From: Zetaproteobacteria bacterium
Lineage (GTDB): Bacteria > Pseudomonadota > Zetaproteobacteria > Mariprofundales > Mariprofundaceae
Direction: 5' to 3'
Assembly: GCA_002753275.1 (NCBI GenBank)
Contig: PEAA01000011.1
Span: 1-55,834, forward strand
DNA: 55,834 nt
The notes beneath the pieces are model-generated. The model made no database searches. It saw only the letters and a list, made by a program, of their open reading frames with translations, and was not told where the DNA came from. The position numbers and the translations under genes are program-made. Shown here in pieces: positions 43,723-55,715 of the stretch. Within the stretch, counting starts at the first letter, position 1. Each line of letters starts with the position of its first letter.

Positions 43723-46371
43723 TCAAAAATGGCTGTTGATAGAATCAGTTTCAATATCGAGATCAACAAAGGTCTCCCAAATGGTTAAAAAATCATCCAG
43801 ATTTTCAAACAACAAATCAACCAAATGAGGATCAAAATGTTTGCCCCGTTGGGCTTTGAAAAAGGCAAGGATCTTATCCAACGCCCATGCCTCTTTGTAA
43901 ATGCGTGCATGACCCAATGCATCAAAAACATCCGCTATGGCTGTAATACGGCCATAGATACTAATCTCTTCTCCAATCAAACCATTGGGGTAACCACTGC
44001 CATCCCATTTCTCATGATGGGTATTGGCGACAATCGCAGAGGTTTTCAAAATGTCGCGTTTGGAATGGCGAAGCATCTCAAATCCAAGCGTGGTATGGGT
44101 TTTCATGATGATAAACTCTTCTTGGGTGAGTTTACCATTTTTCTTCAAAATGGAATCAGGAATACCGATTTTACCAATATCGTGCATCGGCGCAGCCTGG
44201 CGCATTAAATTGGCCTCCGCATCGTTTAAGCCCGCCAATTTCGCCAGCAAATAGCAATATTCAGCGACGCGAATCACATGCTGTCCTGTCTCTTGAGAGC
44301 GTAGCTCTCCAATGGCACTCATGGTGATAATAATCTCTTTTTGGGTTTGAATAATCTCATGATTCAAATTGGTGATTTCAGTAATGTCGTTCATCACCTG
44401 AAGAATTTCGACCACTTCGCCATCACTATTTTTCAATGGGTAAAAGAGGGTATCAATCGCATATAAATGACCATTACGATCCACTTGTTGCAAATTGCTA
44501 AAGATGGATTCACCGCGAGAAATATACTCTGTAACTTGACGATACAATGCCTCATCTTGATGCAGTGGGTGGCATAACGAAGGGCTAGACACACCTATCA
44601 GTTCATCTTCTGAATAGCCACTAATTTCACAAAATTTGGTATTCACATAGGAAATATTGTGCTGTTTGTCTGTTTTTAAAATGGCCACAGCAGAGTTAAT
44701 CGCATCTTCATACTGTTCGGTATAATGGATTTTTCGTTTTAAATCTTCAGTGGTAATTTCAAGTTTATTTTTAAGAAGTTGCTTATACTCTTCCAGTTCT
44801 GTCACATCATGGCGAATCGCCATATACTCTTTCAATTGACCATTTTTATAAAAAATAGGCACAATAAGCGCAATGACATGATAATAGCTACCATCTTTAC
44901 GCTTATTTTTAATATGACCTTTCCAGGTACGCTTACTCTTAATGGTTGCCCAAAGATCAGCAAATGTTTCGCGTGGCATATCTTTGGAGCGAACAATATT
45001 GTGAGGAGAACCCAAAAGTTCTTCTCTTGAAAAACCAGAGATACGCTCAAATTCCGCATTCACATCAGTAATCATTCCACGCGCATCGGTGGTGGAATAG
45101 ATTGAGGTTTGTTGCACCGCTTGCGTGACCTGCTCCAGATTATAGATGGTGTCTTCAAGCTCAGCACTGGTTTTAGAAATCAGTGTCGTCAATGCTTTTA
45201 ACATCACATCATGCTTATCTTTGGCATGTTCTGGCGGAAGAAAAGAGGCCCGTTTTTTAGGCTGCAACTCATTCAGTATCACAAAGGTTGTCGTGATATT
45301 AAGCAGATTATTTTGCTGTTTACTCTTGCTGTGATAAAACTCACCATAAGTGATGAATCCGCATGTCGGGGCAATTTGATGGATGTAACCCAATTCATCG
45401 TTGAGGTAGTTCCCCAGCAATAATCGCCGTGAGGCACAGCTATAAATATATGCGGCTTCATTCTCAAAAGCATATTCATTTTCCAGAATCTTCCGGTTCT
45501 CATTTTCAATATGCTCAATATTTGCACAAGCAAAGTGAACCACCGTTCCCTCAGGAATATTGCCTGCGAAAATTACGCCGCCACTCTCACTGTCTGTCGC
45601 AATAATCGCACGGGCAATGTCGACACCATTCACATTGAAGACCAGCGGAAACTGTGAGCCAAGTTCAAGAAAATGCTCGGCGATATCATGACCCAAATAA
45701 TGACGATAGATCTCAATCACAGGTTTGTTGTTGATGGTAAAGACTTTACTGCCTGCAGATTTTGTCACACGCATGGCCTGACCAATCGGCTGCCAATTCA
45801 TCAAATACTTGCTATTTACGGTTAAATGATCTGAAGAGAGAACCGCGCAAACAAGATCACAATCGATCTCAGATTCATTAAAAACTACAGCGCCTTGAAA
45901 TTGGAAATCATCGCCTGAATTACCGCCCGCGATCACCAATTTCGGATATTTATTCGCAATCGTTTGCAGCAATTCACTGGCATCAAAACGGAAAGTATTG
46001 GCAAACATCACCATCAACTTACTCTCATTTTTAAGATAGTGGCTCTCTAAGAGATCTAAAATTTCGCCATTGCTTTGTTGGGTAAATGCACAGCTTTCGA
46101 CCAGCGTCGCAGTAAAGATTGAGCATGAAATGACAATGGCACGATCCTCTATTGCCGAGTGGCTGATAATACCTGCTGTCGAGGTACCAATAATTCTTGC
46201 ATGGGGCAAAAGCTTCTGGAGTTGAAGACGAACTTCATTGATCGCATCAACGGTTTGAAATGAAGCAAAGATTTGAATAAAAAGGGCATTGTTTGGTGAG
46301 AACTTCTGCGCCTCCACCCAGTCGCAAAGTAGGCTTGATGATTCATATCGATGATTGACAAGTTTCATCAT
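43723..46371 (-). CDS. FIST-PAS-PAS-HD-GYP c-di-GMP phosphodiesterase (882 aa)
   Basis: The N-terminal about 365 residues are FIST_N and FIST_C sensory domains (ARIIGTSTAGIISHSAIED, NVNGVDIARAIIATD, TCGFITYGEF), thought to bind small ligands such as amino acids. Two PAS domains follow (about 430-545 and 560-690). The C-terminus is an HD-GYP phosphodiesterase, with the HD pair in PMHDIGKIGIPDSILKK near residue 730, HHEKWDGSGYPNG, and ADVFDALGHARIYKEAW. All catalytic landmarks are present, so it probably hydrolyses c-di-GMP. No membrane helix is seen. ATG 46371 follows AAGGAG, and a good promoter lies 40 bases upstream. Confidence 0.93.
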   Translation of the reverse strand: MMKLVNHRYESSSLLCDWVEAQKFSPNNALFIQIFASFQTVDAINEVRLQLQKLLPHARIIGTSTAGIISHSAIEDRAIVISCSIFTATLVESCAFTQQSNGEILDLLESHYLKNESKLMVMFANTFRFDASELLQTIANKYPKLVIAGGNSGDDFQFQGAVVFNESEIDCDLVCAVLSSDHLTVNSKYLMNWQPIGQAMRVTKSAGSKVFTINNKPVIEIYRHYLGHDIAEHFLELGSQFPLVFNVNGVDIARAIIATDSESGGVIFAGNIPEGTVVHFACANIEHIENENRKILENEYAFENEAAYIYSCASRRLLLGNYLNDELGYIHQIAPTCGFITYGEFYHSKSKQQNNLLNITTTFVILNELQPKKRASFLPPEHAKDKHDVMLKALTTLISKTSAELEDTIYNLEQVTQAVQQTSIYSTTDARGMITDVNAEFERISGFSREELLGSPHNIVRSKDMPRETFADLWATIKSKRTWKGHIKNKRKDGSYYHVIALIVPIFYKNGQLKEYMAIRHDVTELEEYKQLLKNKLEITTEDLKRKIHYTEQYEDAINSAVAILKTDKQHNISYVNTKFCEISGYSEDELIGVSSPSLCHPLHQDEALYRQVTEYISRGESIFSNLQQVDRNGHLYAIDTLFYPLKNSDGEVVEILQVMNDITEITNLNHEIIQTQKEIIITMSAIGELRSQETGQHVIRVAEYCYLLAKLAGLNDAEANLMRQAAPMHDIGKIGIPDSILKKNGKLTQEEFIIMKTHTTLGFEMLRHSKRDILKTSAIVANTHHEKWDGSGYPNGLIGEEISIYGRITAIADVFDALGHARIYKEAWALDKILAFFKAQRGKHFDPHLVDLLFENLDDFLTIWETFVDLDIETDSINSHF

Positions 46372-46411
46372 GACGCTCCTTCAGCAATTTTACGCACCCA
46401 GCGTCTATTGA

Positions 46412-46440
46412 ATTGTATTTAACCATCCCTAAAATTGCAA
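46412..46440 (-). promoter_or_regulatory. Sigma-70-type promoter of the FIST/HD-GYP gene
   Basis: On the minus strand TTGCAA (46440-46435) and TACAAT (46417-46412) are 17 bases apart. TTGCAA is its own complement, so the same hexamer could be the -35 of a plus-strand promoter for mutS, with GAAAAT (46457-46462) as a poorer -10 at 16 bases. Confidence 0.5.
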
Positions 46441-46539
46441 CCATAGACAAAACATAGAAAATAGGGGCACAAGCGCATCTCGCAGTTCATTTTCCGATTG
46501 ATATTGGAATATCTTGGGGGAGTTGTTCAAGATACGCCA

Positions 46540-49140
46540 ATGTCTAAGAATATCGATACCCCCGAGCACACCCCGATGATGCAGCAATATTTGGCCATTA
46601 AAGCGGAGTATGCTGACTGCCTGCTCTTTTATCGCATGGGCGACTTTTATGAAATGTTTTTTGAAGATGCGATTGAGGCGGCCAAGATTCTGGATATTAC
46701 ACTGACCAAACGGGGAAAAAGTCAGGGCGATGATATTCCTATGGCAGGGGTTCCCTGGCATCAAGCTGATGGTTACTTGGCCAAACTTGTGCAAGCCGGC
46801 AAACGGGTCGCCATCTGTGATCAAATGGAGTCGCCTAATGCCAGCAAAGGGCCTGTGCGCCGCGAAGTGGTACGCATTGTCACGCAAGGAACATTGACTG
46901 AATCAAACCTTTTGCAACAAGATTCTCCTGCGCCTTTGGTGGCGATTCAATGGGGTAGTGGCTCGCAAAAACCGTGGGGATTGGCTGCGCTTGACCTTTC
47001 ATCGGGGCAGTGGCGCTTGCATGAAGGGAATGGGCAAGCCACCCTTGAAGAGATGCTCATCACGCTTAACCCTGGCGAACTTCTACTCAATACGCGCGAT
47101 GAGTTCAGCTTTGAAACGCCTGTTTATCGCCCCGGTGATTGGAGCTTTGCCATCCCCGTCGCCCATGAATATTTGCAGCGTCAATTTGATGTGCGTGCCT
47201 TAGAATCACTCAATCTGGAATCGCACCCCTTGGTTACCCAAGCCGTGGGTGCAGTCTTGGTCTATTTGGAGCAGACCCAAAAGTGCGCGCTTCACCACCT
47301 CACCTTACCCGTGTTTCGCGAGCAAGCGGTCGGCATGCGCATTGATAGGCGATCGCGTCGCAATCTTGAGCTCTATTGCGGCCTCAATGGTGATCCCAAG
47401 GCGGGATTGATTCACCTGCTGGATCAAACGATCACCCCGATGGGGGCGCGTTTATTGCGGCAATGGATCGATCTTCCCTTGATTGATCTGGAACAGATCC
47501 GTCTGCGCCAGGATGCCGTGCAGAGCCTTCTGGATGACGGCGAGACCCGCAGCACACTTGCAGCCGCATTAAAACCGATACGCGACATTGAGCGCATGTT
47601 AACACGCATTGTCCTAAGTCGTTCATCTGCGCGCGATCTACGCGGCATTGCCGAAGGGCTGTTGGCGTTGCCCGCCGTGCGCGATGCAATCGGTGATCGG
47701 GAAGGGCTTTTTACTGAAATTCGCTGTGCGCTGCATGGCTTGGATGATTTAGCGCAAACCTTGATCACTGCCGTAGTTGAATCGCCACCGTTACGATTTC
47801 ACGAAGGTGGCGTCATCGCTGAAGGGTTTGATGCTGAACTCGATCGATTGCGCGATCTTCATCGCAATGCCGATGCGTGGCTGAAATCGTATGAAGCCAA
47901 AGAGCGCGAAGCATCCCAACTTCCAAACTTGAGGGTCAAATATAACAAAGTCTTTGGCTACTTTATTGAAGTCTCAAAAGCACAATCGAACGATGTGCCC
48001 ATGCACTATGTTCGCAAGCAGACCTTGGTCAATGCCGAGCGTTTTATCACCGATGAGTTGCACAATTTTCAATCGGAAATCTTGGGTGCATGGGATGCCG
48101 CATTAACCCAGGAGTTGACCTTAATTGAGCAACTTCATCAACAGGTGTCAGCACAGGCTGCGAGCATTCAACATGCAGCCCAGGCGGTGGGCAAAGTCGA
48201 TCTCTTATACGCCTTCGCCACACTCGCTTTTCAATTTCATTATGTTCGCCCCGAAGTGCATCAAGGGCGCTTATTAGAGATTGAAGGGGGCCGGCACCCC
48301 GTTGTGGAACGCTGCTTAAAGGCAGGAGAAAATTTCGTTGCCAACGATACCCACATGGATATGAAACAGCGCCGTTTCATGCTGCTCACCGGCCCCAACA
48401 TGGGCGGTAAGTCAACCTATATGCGTCAAGTTGCATGGCTTACCTGGCTTGCCCATACGGGCTGTTTTGTACCCGCTGATCGCGCAAGAATTCCATTGAC
48501 TCAGCAAATTTTCACCCGCGTAGGGGCAGGAGATGAGTTGGCGAGTGGCCGTTCCACCTTCATGGTTGAAATGATGGAAACCGCAACCATCTTGAATCAA
48601 TTGGGACCTCGCAGTTTGGTCATTGTCGATGAAATTGGTCGCGGTACCAGCACTTGGGACGGATTGGCTATCGCCTGGGCTGTTGCCGAAAAATTGATTG
48701 CGACCGCAGATGTGACCACCCTGTTTGCAACGCATTACCATGAACTCACCGAACTGTCTGATCAATTTCCCGAAGCCTTTAATGCATCCGTCACTGTACG
48801 CGAATGGAATGGAAAAGTCGTATTTATGCACAAAGTTGTTGAAAATGCTGCCGATCGTTCCTACGGCGTCGCCGTTGCGCAGCTTGCGGGTCTTCCCCCA
48901 TCAGTCATTGCCCGCGCACGCGAACACCTCTTTCGACTGGAGCATGATTCGGAGTTAAAAGCAGAGTCGGGCAAGGCGCAACTGGGGCTCTTTGCTGAAG
49001 CTGAAAAGCGTAAACAAGAGCAGGAGATAAAAGTATTGCGCAATTTACATCAAACCATCCGAGAGATGAATATTGATGATATGCGCCCACTGGATGCCCT
49101 CAATGCACTCGATCTTTTGAAAAAAATGGTAGCTTCATGA
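46540..49140 (+). CDS. mutS: DNA mismatch repair protein MutS (866 aa)
   Basis: MutS recognises mispairs and starts repair with MutL. The mismatch-contacting FYE motif is in [12 protein letters not shown], and the ATPase has [16 protein letters not shown] at about residue 617, [13 protein letters not shown] and ATHYHEL. ATG 46540 aligns with the normal start ([17 protein letters not shown]); the upstream TTG at 46498 would add unrelated sequence. mutL is not in the window. The stop overlaps glnD as ATGA. Confidence 0.96.
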   Translation: MSKNIDTPEHTPMMQQYLAIKAEYADCLLFYRMGDFYEMFFEDAIEAAKILDITLTKRGKSQGDDIPMAGVPWHQADGYLAKLVQAGKRVAICDQMESPNASKGPVRREVVRIVTQGTLTESNLLQQDSPAPLVAIQWGSGSQKPWGLAALDLSSGQWRLHEGNGQATLEEMLITLNPGELLLNTRDEFSFETPVYRPGDWSFAIPVAHEYLQRQFDVRALESLNLESHPLVTQAVGAVLVYLEQTQKCALHHLTLPVFREQAVGMRIDRRSRRNLELYCGLNGDPKAGLIHLLDQTITPMGARLLRQWIDLPLIDLEQIRLRQDAVQSLLDDGETRSTLAAALKPIRDIERMLTRIVLSRSSARDLRGIAEGLLALPAVRDAIGDREGLFTEIRCALHGLDDLAQTLITAVVESPPLRFHEGGVIAEGFDAELDRLRDLHRNADAWLKSYEAKEREASQLPNLRVKYNKVFGYFIEVSKAQSNDVPMHYVRKQTLVNAERFITDELHNFQSEILGAWDAALTQELTLIEQLHQQVSAQAASIQHAAQAVGKVDLLYAFATLAFQFHYVRPEVHQGRLLEIEGGRHPVVERCLKAGENFVANDTHMDMKQRRFMLLTGPNMGGKSTYMRQVAWLTWLAHTGCFVPADRARIPLTQQIFTRVGAGDELASGRSTFMVEMMETATILNQLGPRSLVIVDEIGRGTSTWDGLAIAWAVAEKLIATADVTTLFATHYHELTELSDQFPEAFNASVTVREWNGKVVFMHKVVENAADRSYGVAVAQLAGLPPSVIARAREHLFRLEHDSELKAESGKAQLGLFAEAEKRKQEQEIKVLRNLHQTIREMNIDDMRPLDALNALDLLKKMVAS

Positions 49141-51746
49141 AAAAGTATAACCAAGAAATGATCCAAAACGCCAAAGTGGACATTGCCAAACGAACAGAAA
49201 CGATGCAACAGATGTTCCGTGAAGGTCAAAGTGGAGCCGAACTCTCTCGATGGATGAGCAATCAGGTCGATAACCAATTGGTACAATTATGGAAAACCTT
49301 GGCACCCAAGGCAGCTACCGAGGTCGATTTAATCGCCGTAGGTGGCTATGGCCGTGGTGAGCTTGCCCCCTTTTCGGATTGGGATATCTGGTTCGTATTG
49401 CCTAAAAAATCAGATGAAGAGACCAAAGCTGAAATCCAAACCTTTCTTTACTTTCTCTGGGACTTAAATGTAAAGATTGGTTATGCCGTGCGCACCCTAA
49501 AAGAGGCGTATGAACACCTTGACGAGGATTGGGAAGCGGTGACCGCATGTATGGAGATGCGCCTGCTTGCGGGTTCGGGCGGGCTGTTTCAAAATCTCAA
49601 TCAACATATTCGTAGCTTTCTTAAAAAACGACGCAAAATGTTTATCTTAGCAAAAATTGATGAGCTCGAAGCACGCCATCAACGCACCGGCAACACCGCC
49701 TTTATGATGGAGCCCGATGTCAAGGAGGGGCAAGGTGGCTTGCGTGATGTGCAGAGTATGTTCTGGATGTGTAAAGCGTGGAGTGGGCACTTTGCCTCTG
49801 AGTCGCTGTGGAGCCATGCAACCCTTTCGAAAAAAGAGTATGAAGACCTGGTGATGGCACAAAACTTTTTATGGCGGGTGCGCGTTGGCCTGCATTTGCA
49901 GAGCCACCGTCTGGATGACCGATTAAGTTATGAAAAGCAGGTCGCACTGGCACAAATGATGGGCTATCAAGGGTGTGACTCGCGTCATCCTGTGGACCAT
50001 TTCATGAAAGATTATTTCCGTTATGCGGGGCGAATTGCCCGCATTTTAAGCATGTTATTGATGCATTTTGAAGAGCGACTCTACCCCAAACGCTTTGCAT
50101 TAAAGAAGAATATTGGCGATGGGTTTGTGGTGCGTGGCAACCTGATTGGCTTAAAACATCCCGATGTTTTCAAAGAGAATCCTTTGCGATTATTGCAAGT
50201 CTTTCATTTGGCCCAAATCGGTCATCGCCGGCTCTCCTCTGATACATTGCGCCAAATTCGTGCCGATGTGCTTCTTTTGGATGATCAAATACGCGACTCC
50301 GATGAAGCAAAGTCGATCTTCATTGAAATTTTACAAAATCCCCGCAATGTATTTTGGACCCTCAAACGAATGAATGACACCGGTGTATTGGGACGCTTTA
50401 TTCCTGAATTTCGCGATGTCGTGGGGCTTGGGCAGTTCAACCGTTATCATGTCTACACCGTTGATGAGCATACCATTCGTGCCGTCGGTGAAGCGCGCAA
50501 TATGCTGCATGAAGATCGGCAAACGCGCCTCACCTTGACCCACGATGTCATTCGCAAATTGAAACGGCCTGAGCTGCTCTATATCGCCCTCATTTTCCAT
50601 GATATTGCCAAAGGATTGCCAGGTGATCACTCCATTGTAGGGGCGGGCATGGCGCACGCTTTTTGCGAGAGGCTTGGCTTGAGCGAAGATGCCTCAGCAC
50701 TGGTGGGTTGGTTGGTGCGTGAACATTTAAGCATGGCGATGATATCGCAGCGCTCGGATCTCTCTGACCCTGAAGTCATTCGTACCTTTGCCAATTTGGT
50801 TGGTGATCAAGAACATTTGGATTACCTGCTCTGTTTAACGGTTGCCGACATTGCCGCTGTTGGCCCCAATGTTTGGAATGACTGGAAAGGGACGCTGCTC
50901 AAAGATCTCTATCAAAGCACCGAATTGGTACTCCTTGGAGATAATTTAACCAGTGAAACCATCAATAAACGCATTCAGCGCCGAATTGACAGTGCCATTG
51001 AACGGCTCAAAATCGAAGCAAGTCATGTGGCTCCCGAAGCATTGCGCAGCGAGTTGCTGCTGCTACCGCAGCGCTGCATTTTACACTTTCCACCGCGCCA
51101 ATTACGCATGTTGGGTGCATGGATGTCACAAACCGAGGATGGCGAAGGAGTCGGTTGGCACATTGATCAACGGCGCAGTGAAACCTTGTTAATGATTCTT
51201 ACCCATGAACGGCGTGGTCTTTTTGCGGCGCTCACCGCTTCCATCGCTTCGGGATATATCAATGTTGTCGCAGCAGAAGCGTATGGTCTGGACGATGGTC
51301 GCGTCTTGGACATTTTTCATGTTCATGGTCAAAATGATCAACCACTCACCCTTGAAGATGATCTTAAACGGCTGAAACAACGCCTTGAAATCACCATCGC
51401 ACAAGAAGATTTTAATGATGAAAAGGTGATCTTAAAACCGTTCAAACCCAATGTATTGCAGGCACAGGTGAAGCCTTATGTTTGCGAGCTTCCCCTTGCA
51501 TCAAGCCGTTATACCGCCATTGAGGTGAGTGCAGCCAACCGCCCTGGACTATTGGCCGATTTAGCGCAGATCATTGCAGAGTCAGGCTGCAATCTTCGCA
51601 GTGCATCGATCTCCAGTTTTGGCGAACGCGTTGTGGATGTGTTTTTTGTTCAAGGCAGCGAAGAGGATCGATTAACAGCATCAGCATTGGCCACGCTATG
51701 CGCACAGTTATTGATTGTTGCCACCATTCAACCGATCTCGAAATGA
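49137..51746 (+). CDS. glnD: Bifunctional uridylyltransferase/uridylyl-removing enzyme GlnD (869 aa)
   Basis: GlnD modifies PII proteins according to glutamine level and so controls nitrogen metabolism. The nucleotidyltransferase site is [17 protein letters not shown] near residue 70. The HD hydrolase has [17 protein letters not shown] near 487. Two C-terminal ACT domains begin near 682 ([16 protein letters not shown]) and 793 ([17 protein letters not shown]). Length is normal. It is coupled to mutS upstream and hrpA downstream through ATGA overlaps; no glnB or glnK is nearby. Confidence 0.95.
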   Translation: MKKYNQEMIQNAKVDIAKRTETMQQMFREGQSGAELSRWMSNQVDNQLVQLWKTLAPKAATEVDLIAVGGYGRGELAPFSDWDIWFVLPKKSDEETKAEIQTFLYFLWDLNVKIGYAVRTLKEAYEHLDEDWEAVTACMEMRLLAGSGGLFQNLNQHIRSFLKKRRKMFILAKIDELEARHQRTGNTAFMMEPDVKEGQGGLRDVQSMFWMCKAWSGHFASESLWSHATLSKKEYEDLVMAQNFLWRVRVGLHLQSHRLDDRLSYEKQVALAQMMGYQGCDSRHPVDHFMKDYFRYAGRIARILSMLLMHFEERLYPKRFALKKNIGDGFVVRGNLIGLKHPDVFKENPLRLLQVFHLAQIGHRRLSSDTLRQIRADVLLLDDQIRDSDEAKSIFIEILQNPRNVFWTLKRMNDTGVLGRFIPEFRDVVGLGQFNRYHVYTVDEHTIRAVGEARNMLHEDRQTRLTLTHDVIRKLKRPELLYIALIFHDIAKGLPGDHSIVGAGMAHAFCERLGLSEDASALVGWLVREHLSMAMISQRSDLSDPEVIRTFANLVGDQEHLDYLLCLTVADIAAVGPNVWNDWKGTLLKDLYQSTELVLLGDNLTSETINKRIQRRIDSAIERLKIEASHVAPEALRSELLLLPQRCILHFPPRQLRMLGAWMSQTEDGEGVGWHIDQRRSETLLMILTHERRGLFAALTASIASGYINVVAAEAYGLDDGRVLDIFHVHGQNDQPLTLEDDLKRLKQRLEITIAQEDFNDEKVILKPFKPNVLQAQVKPYVCELPLASSRYTAIEVSAANRPGLLADLAQIIAESGCNLRSASISSFGERVVDVFFVQGSEEDRLTASALATLCAQLLIVATIQPISK

Positions 51747-54700
51747 GTCCATTCGTAACAGAAATCAAAAATCTGCAAAAACAACTGAATCGCTGTTTAA
51801 TCAAAGATCATCAGCGGTTCCGCAATCGATTGATTCAGTTAGACAAACGCTTCAAACGATCATCGACAGAAGCCGAAGCATCGATTCGGCAATCTCTATC
51901 TCAGATTGCGACAGAAATTTCACGCTCAAAAGCAACGGTTGATCAACGCTTGGCGCAAACGCTGACGATTGAATATCCCGAAACACTGCCTGTTTCAGCA
52001 AAACGCGATGAGATTGCGACGGCGATTGCCAACCATCAAGTGGTGATCATTGCCGGTGAAACAGGCTCGGGAAAAACCACCCAGATTCCCAAAATATGTC
52101 TTGAATTGGGGCGTGGGAGTCGGGGCGTCATTGCGCATACCCAACCACGACGCATTGCGGCGCGTAGCGTAGCGATACGCATCGCCAGTGAACTGCTAAC
52201 CCCATGCGGTGATATTGTTGGTTTCAAGGTTCGTTTTCATGATAAAACCAGTCTGCAAAGTCGCGTAAAACTGATGACCGATGGCATTTTGCTCGCGGAA
52301 ATTCAATCGGATCCCAAACTGTTACAATACGACACCATTATTATTGATGAGGCACACGAGCGCAGTTTAAACATCGATTTTCTCATGGGATATTTAAAAC
52401 AACTGCTGCCCAAACGAAATGATCTACGCATCATCATCACCTCGGCGACCATCAACACCGAGAAATTTTCAACATTCTTCCACAAGGCACCCATCATCGA
52501 AGTCTCCGGGCGTAGTTTTCCTGTCGATATTCTTTACCATCCACTGCATGGGGATGAAGATAGCCAAGATCAAGATCTACCCTTGGCGATTGTTGATGCG
52601 GTTGAAACGGTAGGGCGCATCGATGCGAGGGGAGATGTTTTGGTTTTTCTCCCCGGTGAACGCGAGATTCGTGAAACGGCTGAGGCGCTGCATCAACACA
52701 GCTTAAAACATACCGAGATTGTTCCACTCTATTCAAGGCTCTCGCCGGCAGAGCAAGATCGCGTCTTTCAAACGCACAGTGGTCGGCGCATTGTCCTCTC
52801 AACCAATGTGGCAGAAACCTCACTCACCGTTCCCGGTATTCGCTTTGTCATCGATTCAGGGCTCGCACGCATCAGCCGTTATAGCCCACGGATGAAGATT
52901 CAGCGTTTACCGATTGAGCCCATCGCGCAAGCCAGTGCCAATCAACGGGCAGGGCGCTGTGGCCGTGTTTCACATGGTACTTGTATCCGTCTCTATGCCG
53001 AATCGCACTTCAACAATCGCCCTGAGCAGACCGACCCTGAAGTGCTGCGCACCAACCTTGCCAGCGTCATTTTACAGATGGCCAGTCTGGGGCTTGGCGA
53101 TGTTGCCAAGTTCCCTTTTATGGATGCGCCCGATAGCCGTGCGATCCATGATGGCTACCGCCTGCTGATGGAGATCGAGGCGGTTAATGAAGATAAACAG
53201 TTGACCCCTCTTGGAAAGAAATTGGCGCGTATGCCGCTCGATCCACGCATGGCACGCATGTTGATTGCAGCTGAGCAACGCCTCTGTTTGCAAGAGGTAT
53301 TGATCATCGTTTCGGCGCTTTCGGTGCAAGATCCACGCATGCGCCCGAGTGAAGCGCAGCAGGCGGCCGATGAACAGCATCGAAAATTCGCCCATGAACA
53401 TTCCGACTTTTTGGCATGGCTCAACCTTTGGCAATGGTACCAAGAGCAAAACAGACATCTCTCCCGTGCCAAAATGAGGAAGCTGTGTCACGATCGCTTT
53501 TTGTCGTTTGTGCGTATGCGCGAATGGCATGACCTCCATAGCCAGCTGCTCACCATCAGCCATGAATTGGGTATGAAAGCCAGCTCCGTTGCCGCCTCCC
53601 CCGATGAGATCCATCAAGCACTGCTTGCCGGATTATTAAGCCATGTTGCCGTGCAAGGTGATGATCGCCAGTTCCTGGGCGCACGCGGGCTGAAGTTTGC
53701 GCTATTTCCCGGCTCAAGCCTTTTTAAAAAACCACCCAAATGGATCATGGCGGCCGAACTGGTTGAGACGCAGCGTTTGTATGCCCGCACCGCGGCGGCC
53801 ATTGATCCTGAATGGTTGGAGCGGGTCGGCGCCCATTTGATTCATCGCGATTATGGCGAAGCCTACTGGTCAGCCAAACGGGCGCAGGTATTGGCTCCTG
53901 AGCGGCTTTCACTGTTTGGCATCATCATTGGCAACCGCCGCATTCACTATGGTCCTATCGATGCAGCCGTCTCACGCGCACTCTTTATTCGCCATGCGTT
54001 GGTGCTGGGCGAATACCGAACGCACGGCAAGTTTTTTGAACACAACAAGCGGTTGATTGCCGAAGTTGAAATGCTTGAGGCCAAATCGCGCCGACGGGAC
54101 CTTCTCGCCGATGAAGAGGCGTTGTTTGACTTTTTTGATGCCATCATCCCCGATGGTATTGTCAGCGGGAAGATGTTTGAAAAGTGGCGAAAAACAGCGG
54201 AACAAAAGCATCCAAAAATCCTCTTTTTAACGCAAGCGCAGCTGCTCAAACAAGCGCTCGATCATAACCACCATGACTTCCCAGACATGTGGGAAAAAGA
54301 GGGGTTGCGATTAAAATTTGAGTACCAATTTGATCCTTCCCACCATGCCGATGGGGTCACGCTGCTTGTCCCGCTGGCGGCACTTGGGCAATTGATGGTG
54401 AACGATTTTGATTGGTTGGTTCCAGGAATGTTGACCGAAAAGGTGGCTGCATTGATCAAGGCGTTGCCCAAGGGGATGCGTAAACACTTTGTGCCGGTTC
54501 CTCAATATGCCGAAGCGGTGGTTGAGCGGCTTACTTTTGCACAGGGGCACCTGTTGATGGGGCTTTCGCAACAGCTAAAAATCATTACGGGGGTTGATGT
54601 GCCGCTGTTGCAATGGCAACCCGATCAGCTTCCCAACCATCTACGCATCAACTTTCGTATTCTCGCCGAAAAAGGGCGTGTGCTTGCAGAATCCACCGAT

Positions 54701-55657
54701 CTGCCACGCTTGCAACAGCGCTTTTCCAAGGTGCTGACACAAACCATTGCCCGTGATGACCTGATCACAGCCTTTGAAAAAAGTGGCCTGAAACAGTGGG
54801 GAAGCGATACTGCCTTGGGCGATATTCCCGAACATATTGAGCATCGCCAAGGTGGGTTACTGTTGCGCCGCTACCCGGCACTGGTCGATGAGGGGGAGAG
54901 TGTTGCGCTGCGCTTGTTTGAGACAGAATCCTTGGCCATGCAACACCATCGACAGGGTGTATTGCGGCTATTGATGCTACAGATGCATCAACAAGTCGCC
55001 ATGTTGCAAAAGAACATGCCAGGGTTGAAATCGATGATGTTGCACTATGCAGCATTCGGCAATGCCCAGGATTTATGCCGTGATATCATCCACACCGCCT
55101 TTCATGCGCAGTTTTTACAAGACGGGGTCCCACGCACAGCCCTCGTATTTGAGGCATGTCTGGAAGCGGGGAGGGGAGGATTGATGACCATGGCCCAGCG
55201 CATCGCCCAAGGTGTTGTCACTGCTCTTGAGGCGAACCATACGCTGCAACGCGATATTGCCATGATCAAAGCCGAACAGTTGAAACCGGTGATTCAATCG
55301 ATTCAATCTCAGGTGCAAGCGCTCATTTACCCTGGCTTTGTTGCGCAAACACCGTCAATGATGCTGCAACATTTTCCTCGCTTTATTGAAGCGGCCCGAT
55401 TGCGTTTGCAAAAAGCGGGAAGGAATCGACACGATGCAGCCCTGCAGGCCGAAGTGGATAAGTTTTACCAGCTCTATCAACAACGATCTGCCGATTTGCA
55501 ACAACGGGGTTTAATGCAAGATGAGCTGATGGCATTCCGCTGGTTAATTGAAGAGTTGCGCGTCTCCCTTTTTGCCCAAGAGCTCAAAACAGCACAACCC
55601 GTCTCAGTAAAACGGCTGCAGCAGCATTGGGAGTTATTGCGTCAACGCGTGGTATAA
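51743..55657 (+). CDS. hrpA: ATP-dependent RNA helicase HrpA (1304 aa)
   Basis: HrpA is a DEAH-box helicase that acts on mRNA or stalled ribosomes. Walker A is GETGSGKTTQIPK near residue 105, the DEAH box near 203 (IIDEAHERSLNIDF), then TSATINTEKFS, STNVAETSLTVPGI and QRAGRCGRV. The helicase-associated and OB-like domains follow, and the long C-terminal DUF3418 region ends the protein, as in E. coli HrpA (1300 aa). ATG 51743 overlaps the glnD stop as ATGA; a longer frame from 51698 is unlikely. Confidence 0.95.
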   Translation: MSPFVTEIKNLQKQLNRCLIKDHQRFRNRLIQLDKRFKRSSTEAEASIRQSLSQIATEISRSKATVDQRLAQTLTIEYPETLPVSAKRDEIATAIANHQVVIIAGETGSGKTTQIPKICLELGRGSRGVIAHTQPRRIAARSVAIRIASELLTPCGDIVGFKVRFHDKTSLQSRVKLMTDGILLAEIQSDPKLLQYDTIIIDEAHERSLNIDFLMGYLKQLLPKRNDLRIIITSATINTEKFSTFFHKAPIIEVSGRSFPVDILYHPLHGDEDSQDQDLPLAIVDAVETVGRIDARGDVLVFLPGEREIRETAEALHQHSLKHTEIVPLYSRLSPAEQDRVFQTHSGRRIVLSTNVAETSLTVPGIRFVIDSGLARISRYSPRMKIQRLPIEPIAQASANQRAGRCGRVSHGTCIRLYAESHFNNRPEQTDPEVLRTNLASVILQMASLGLGDVAKFPFMDAPDSRAIHDGYRLLMEIEAVNEDKQLTPLGKKLARMPLDPRMARMLIAAEQRLCLQEVLIIVSALSVQDPRMRPSEAQQAADEQHRKFAHEHSDFLAWLNLWQWYQEQNRHLSRAKMRKLCHDRFLSFVRMREWHDLHSQLLTISHELGMKASSVAASPDEIHQALLAGLLSHVAVQGDDRQFLGARGLKFALFPGSSLFKKPPKWIMAAELVETQRLYARTAAAIDPEWLERVGAHLIHRDYGEAYWSAKRAQVLAPERLSLFGIIIGNRRIHYGPIDAAVSRALFIRHALVLGEYRTHGKFFEHNKRLIAEVEMLEAKSRRRDLLADEEALFDFFDAIIPDGIVSGKMFEKWRKTAEQKHPKILFLTQAQLLKQALDHNHHDFPDMWEKEGLRLKFEYQFDPSHHADGVTLLVPLAALGQLMVNDFDWLVPGMLTEKVAALIKALPKGMRKHFVPVPQYAEAVVERLTFAQGHLLMGLSQQLKIITGVDVPLLQWQPDQLPNHLRINFRILAEKGRVLAESTDLPRLQQRFSKVLTQTIARDDLITAFEKSGLKQWGSDTALGDIPEHIEHRQGGLLLRRYPALVDEGESVALRLFETESLAMQHHRQGVLRLLMLQMHQQVAMLQKNMPGLKSMMLHYAAFGNAQDLCRDIIHTAFHAQFLQDGVPRTALVFEACLEAGRGGLMTMAQRIAQGVVTALEANHTLQRDIAMIKAEQLKPVIQSIQSQVQALIYPGFVAQTPSMMLQHFPRFIEAARLRLQKAGRNRHDAALQAEVDKFYQLYQQRSADLQQRGLMQDELMAFRWLIEELRVSLFAQELKTAQPVSVKRLQQHWELLRQRVV

Positions 55658-55715
55658 AACAAGAAAGTTCTCCCTACATAATCGTAAAAAAAGGGGGGGA
55701 TTACCCTCTGCCTGC

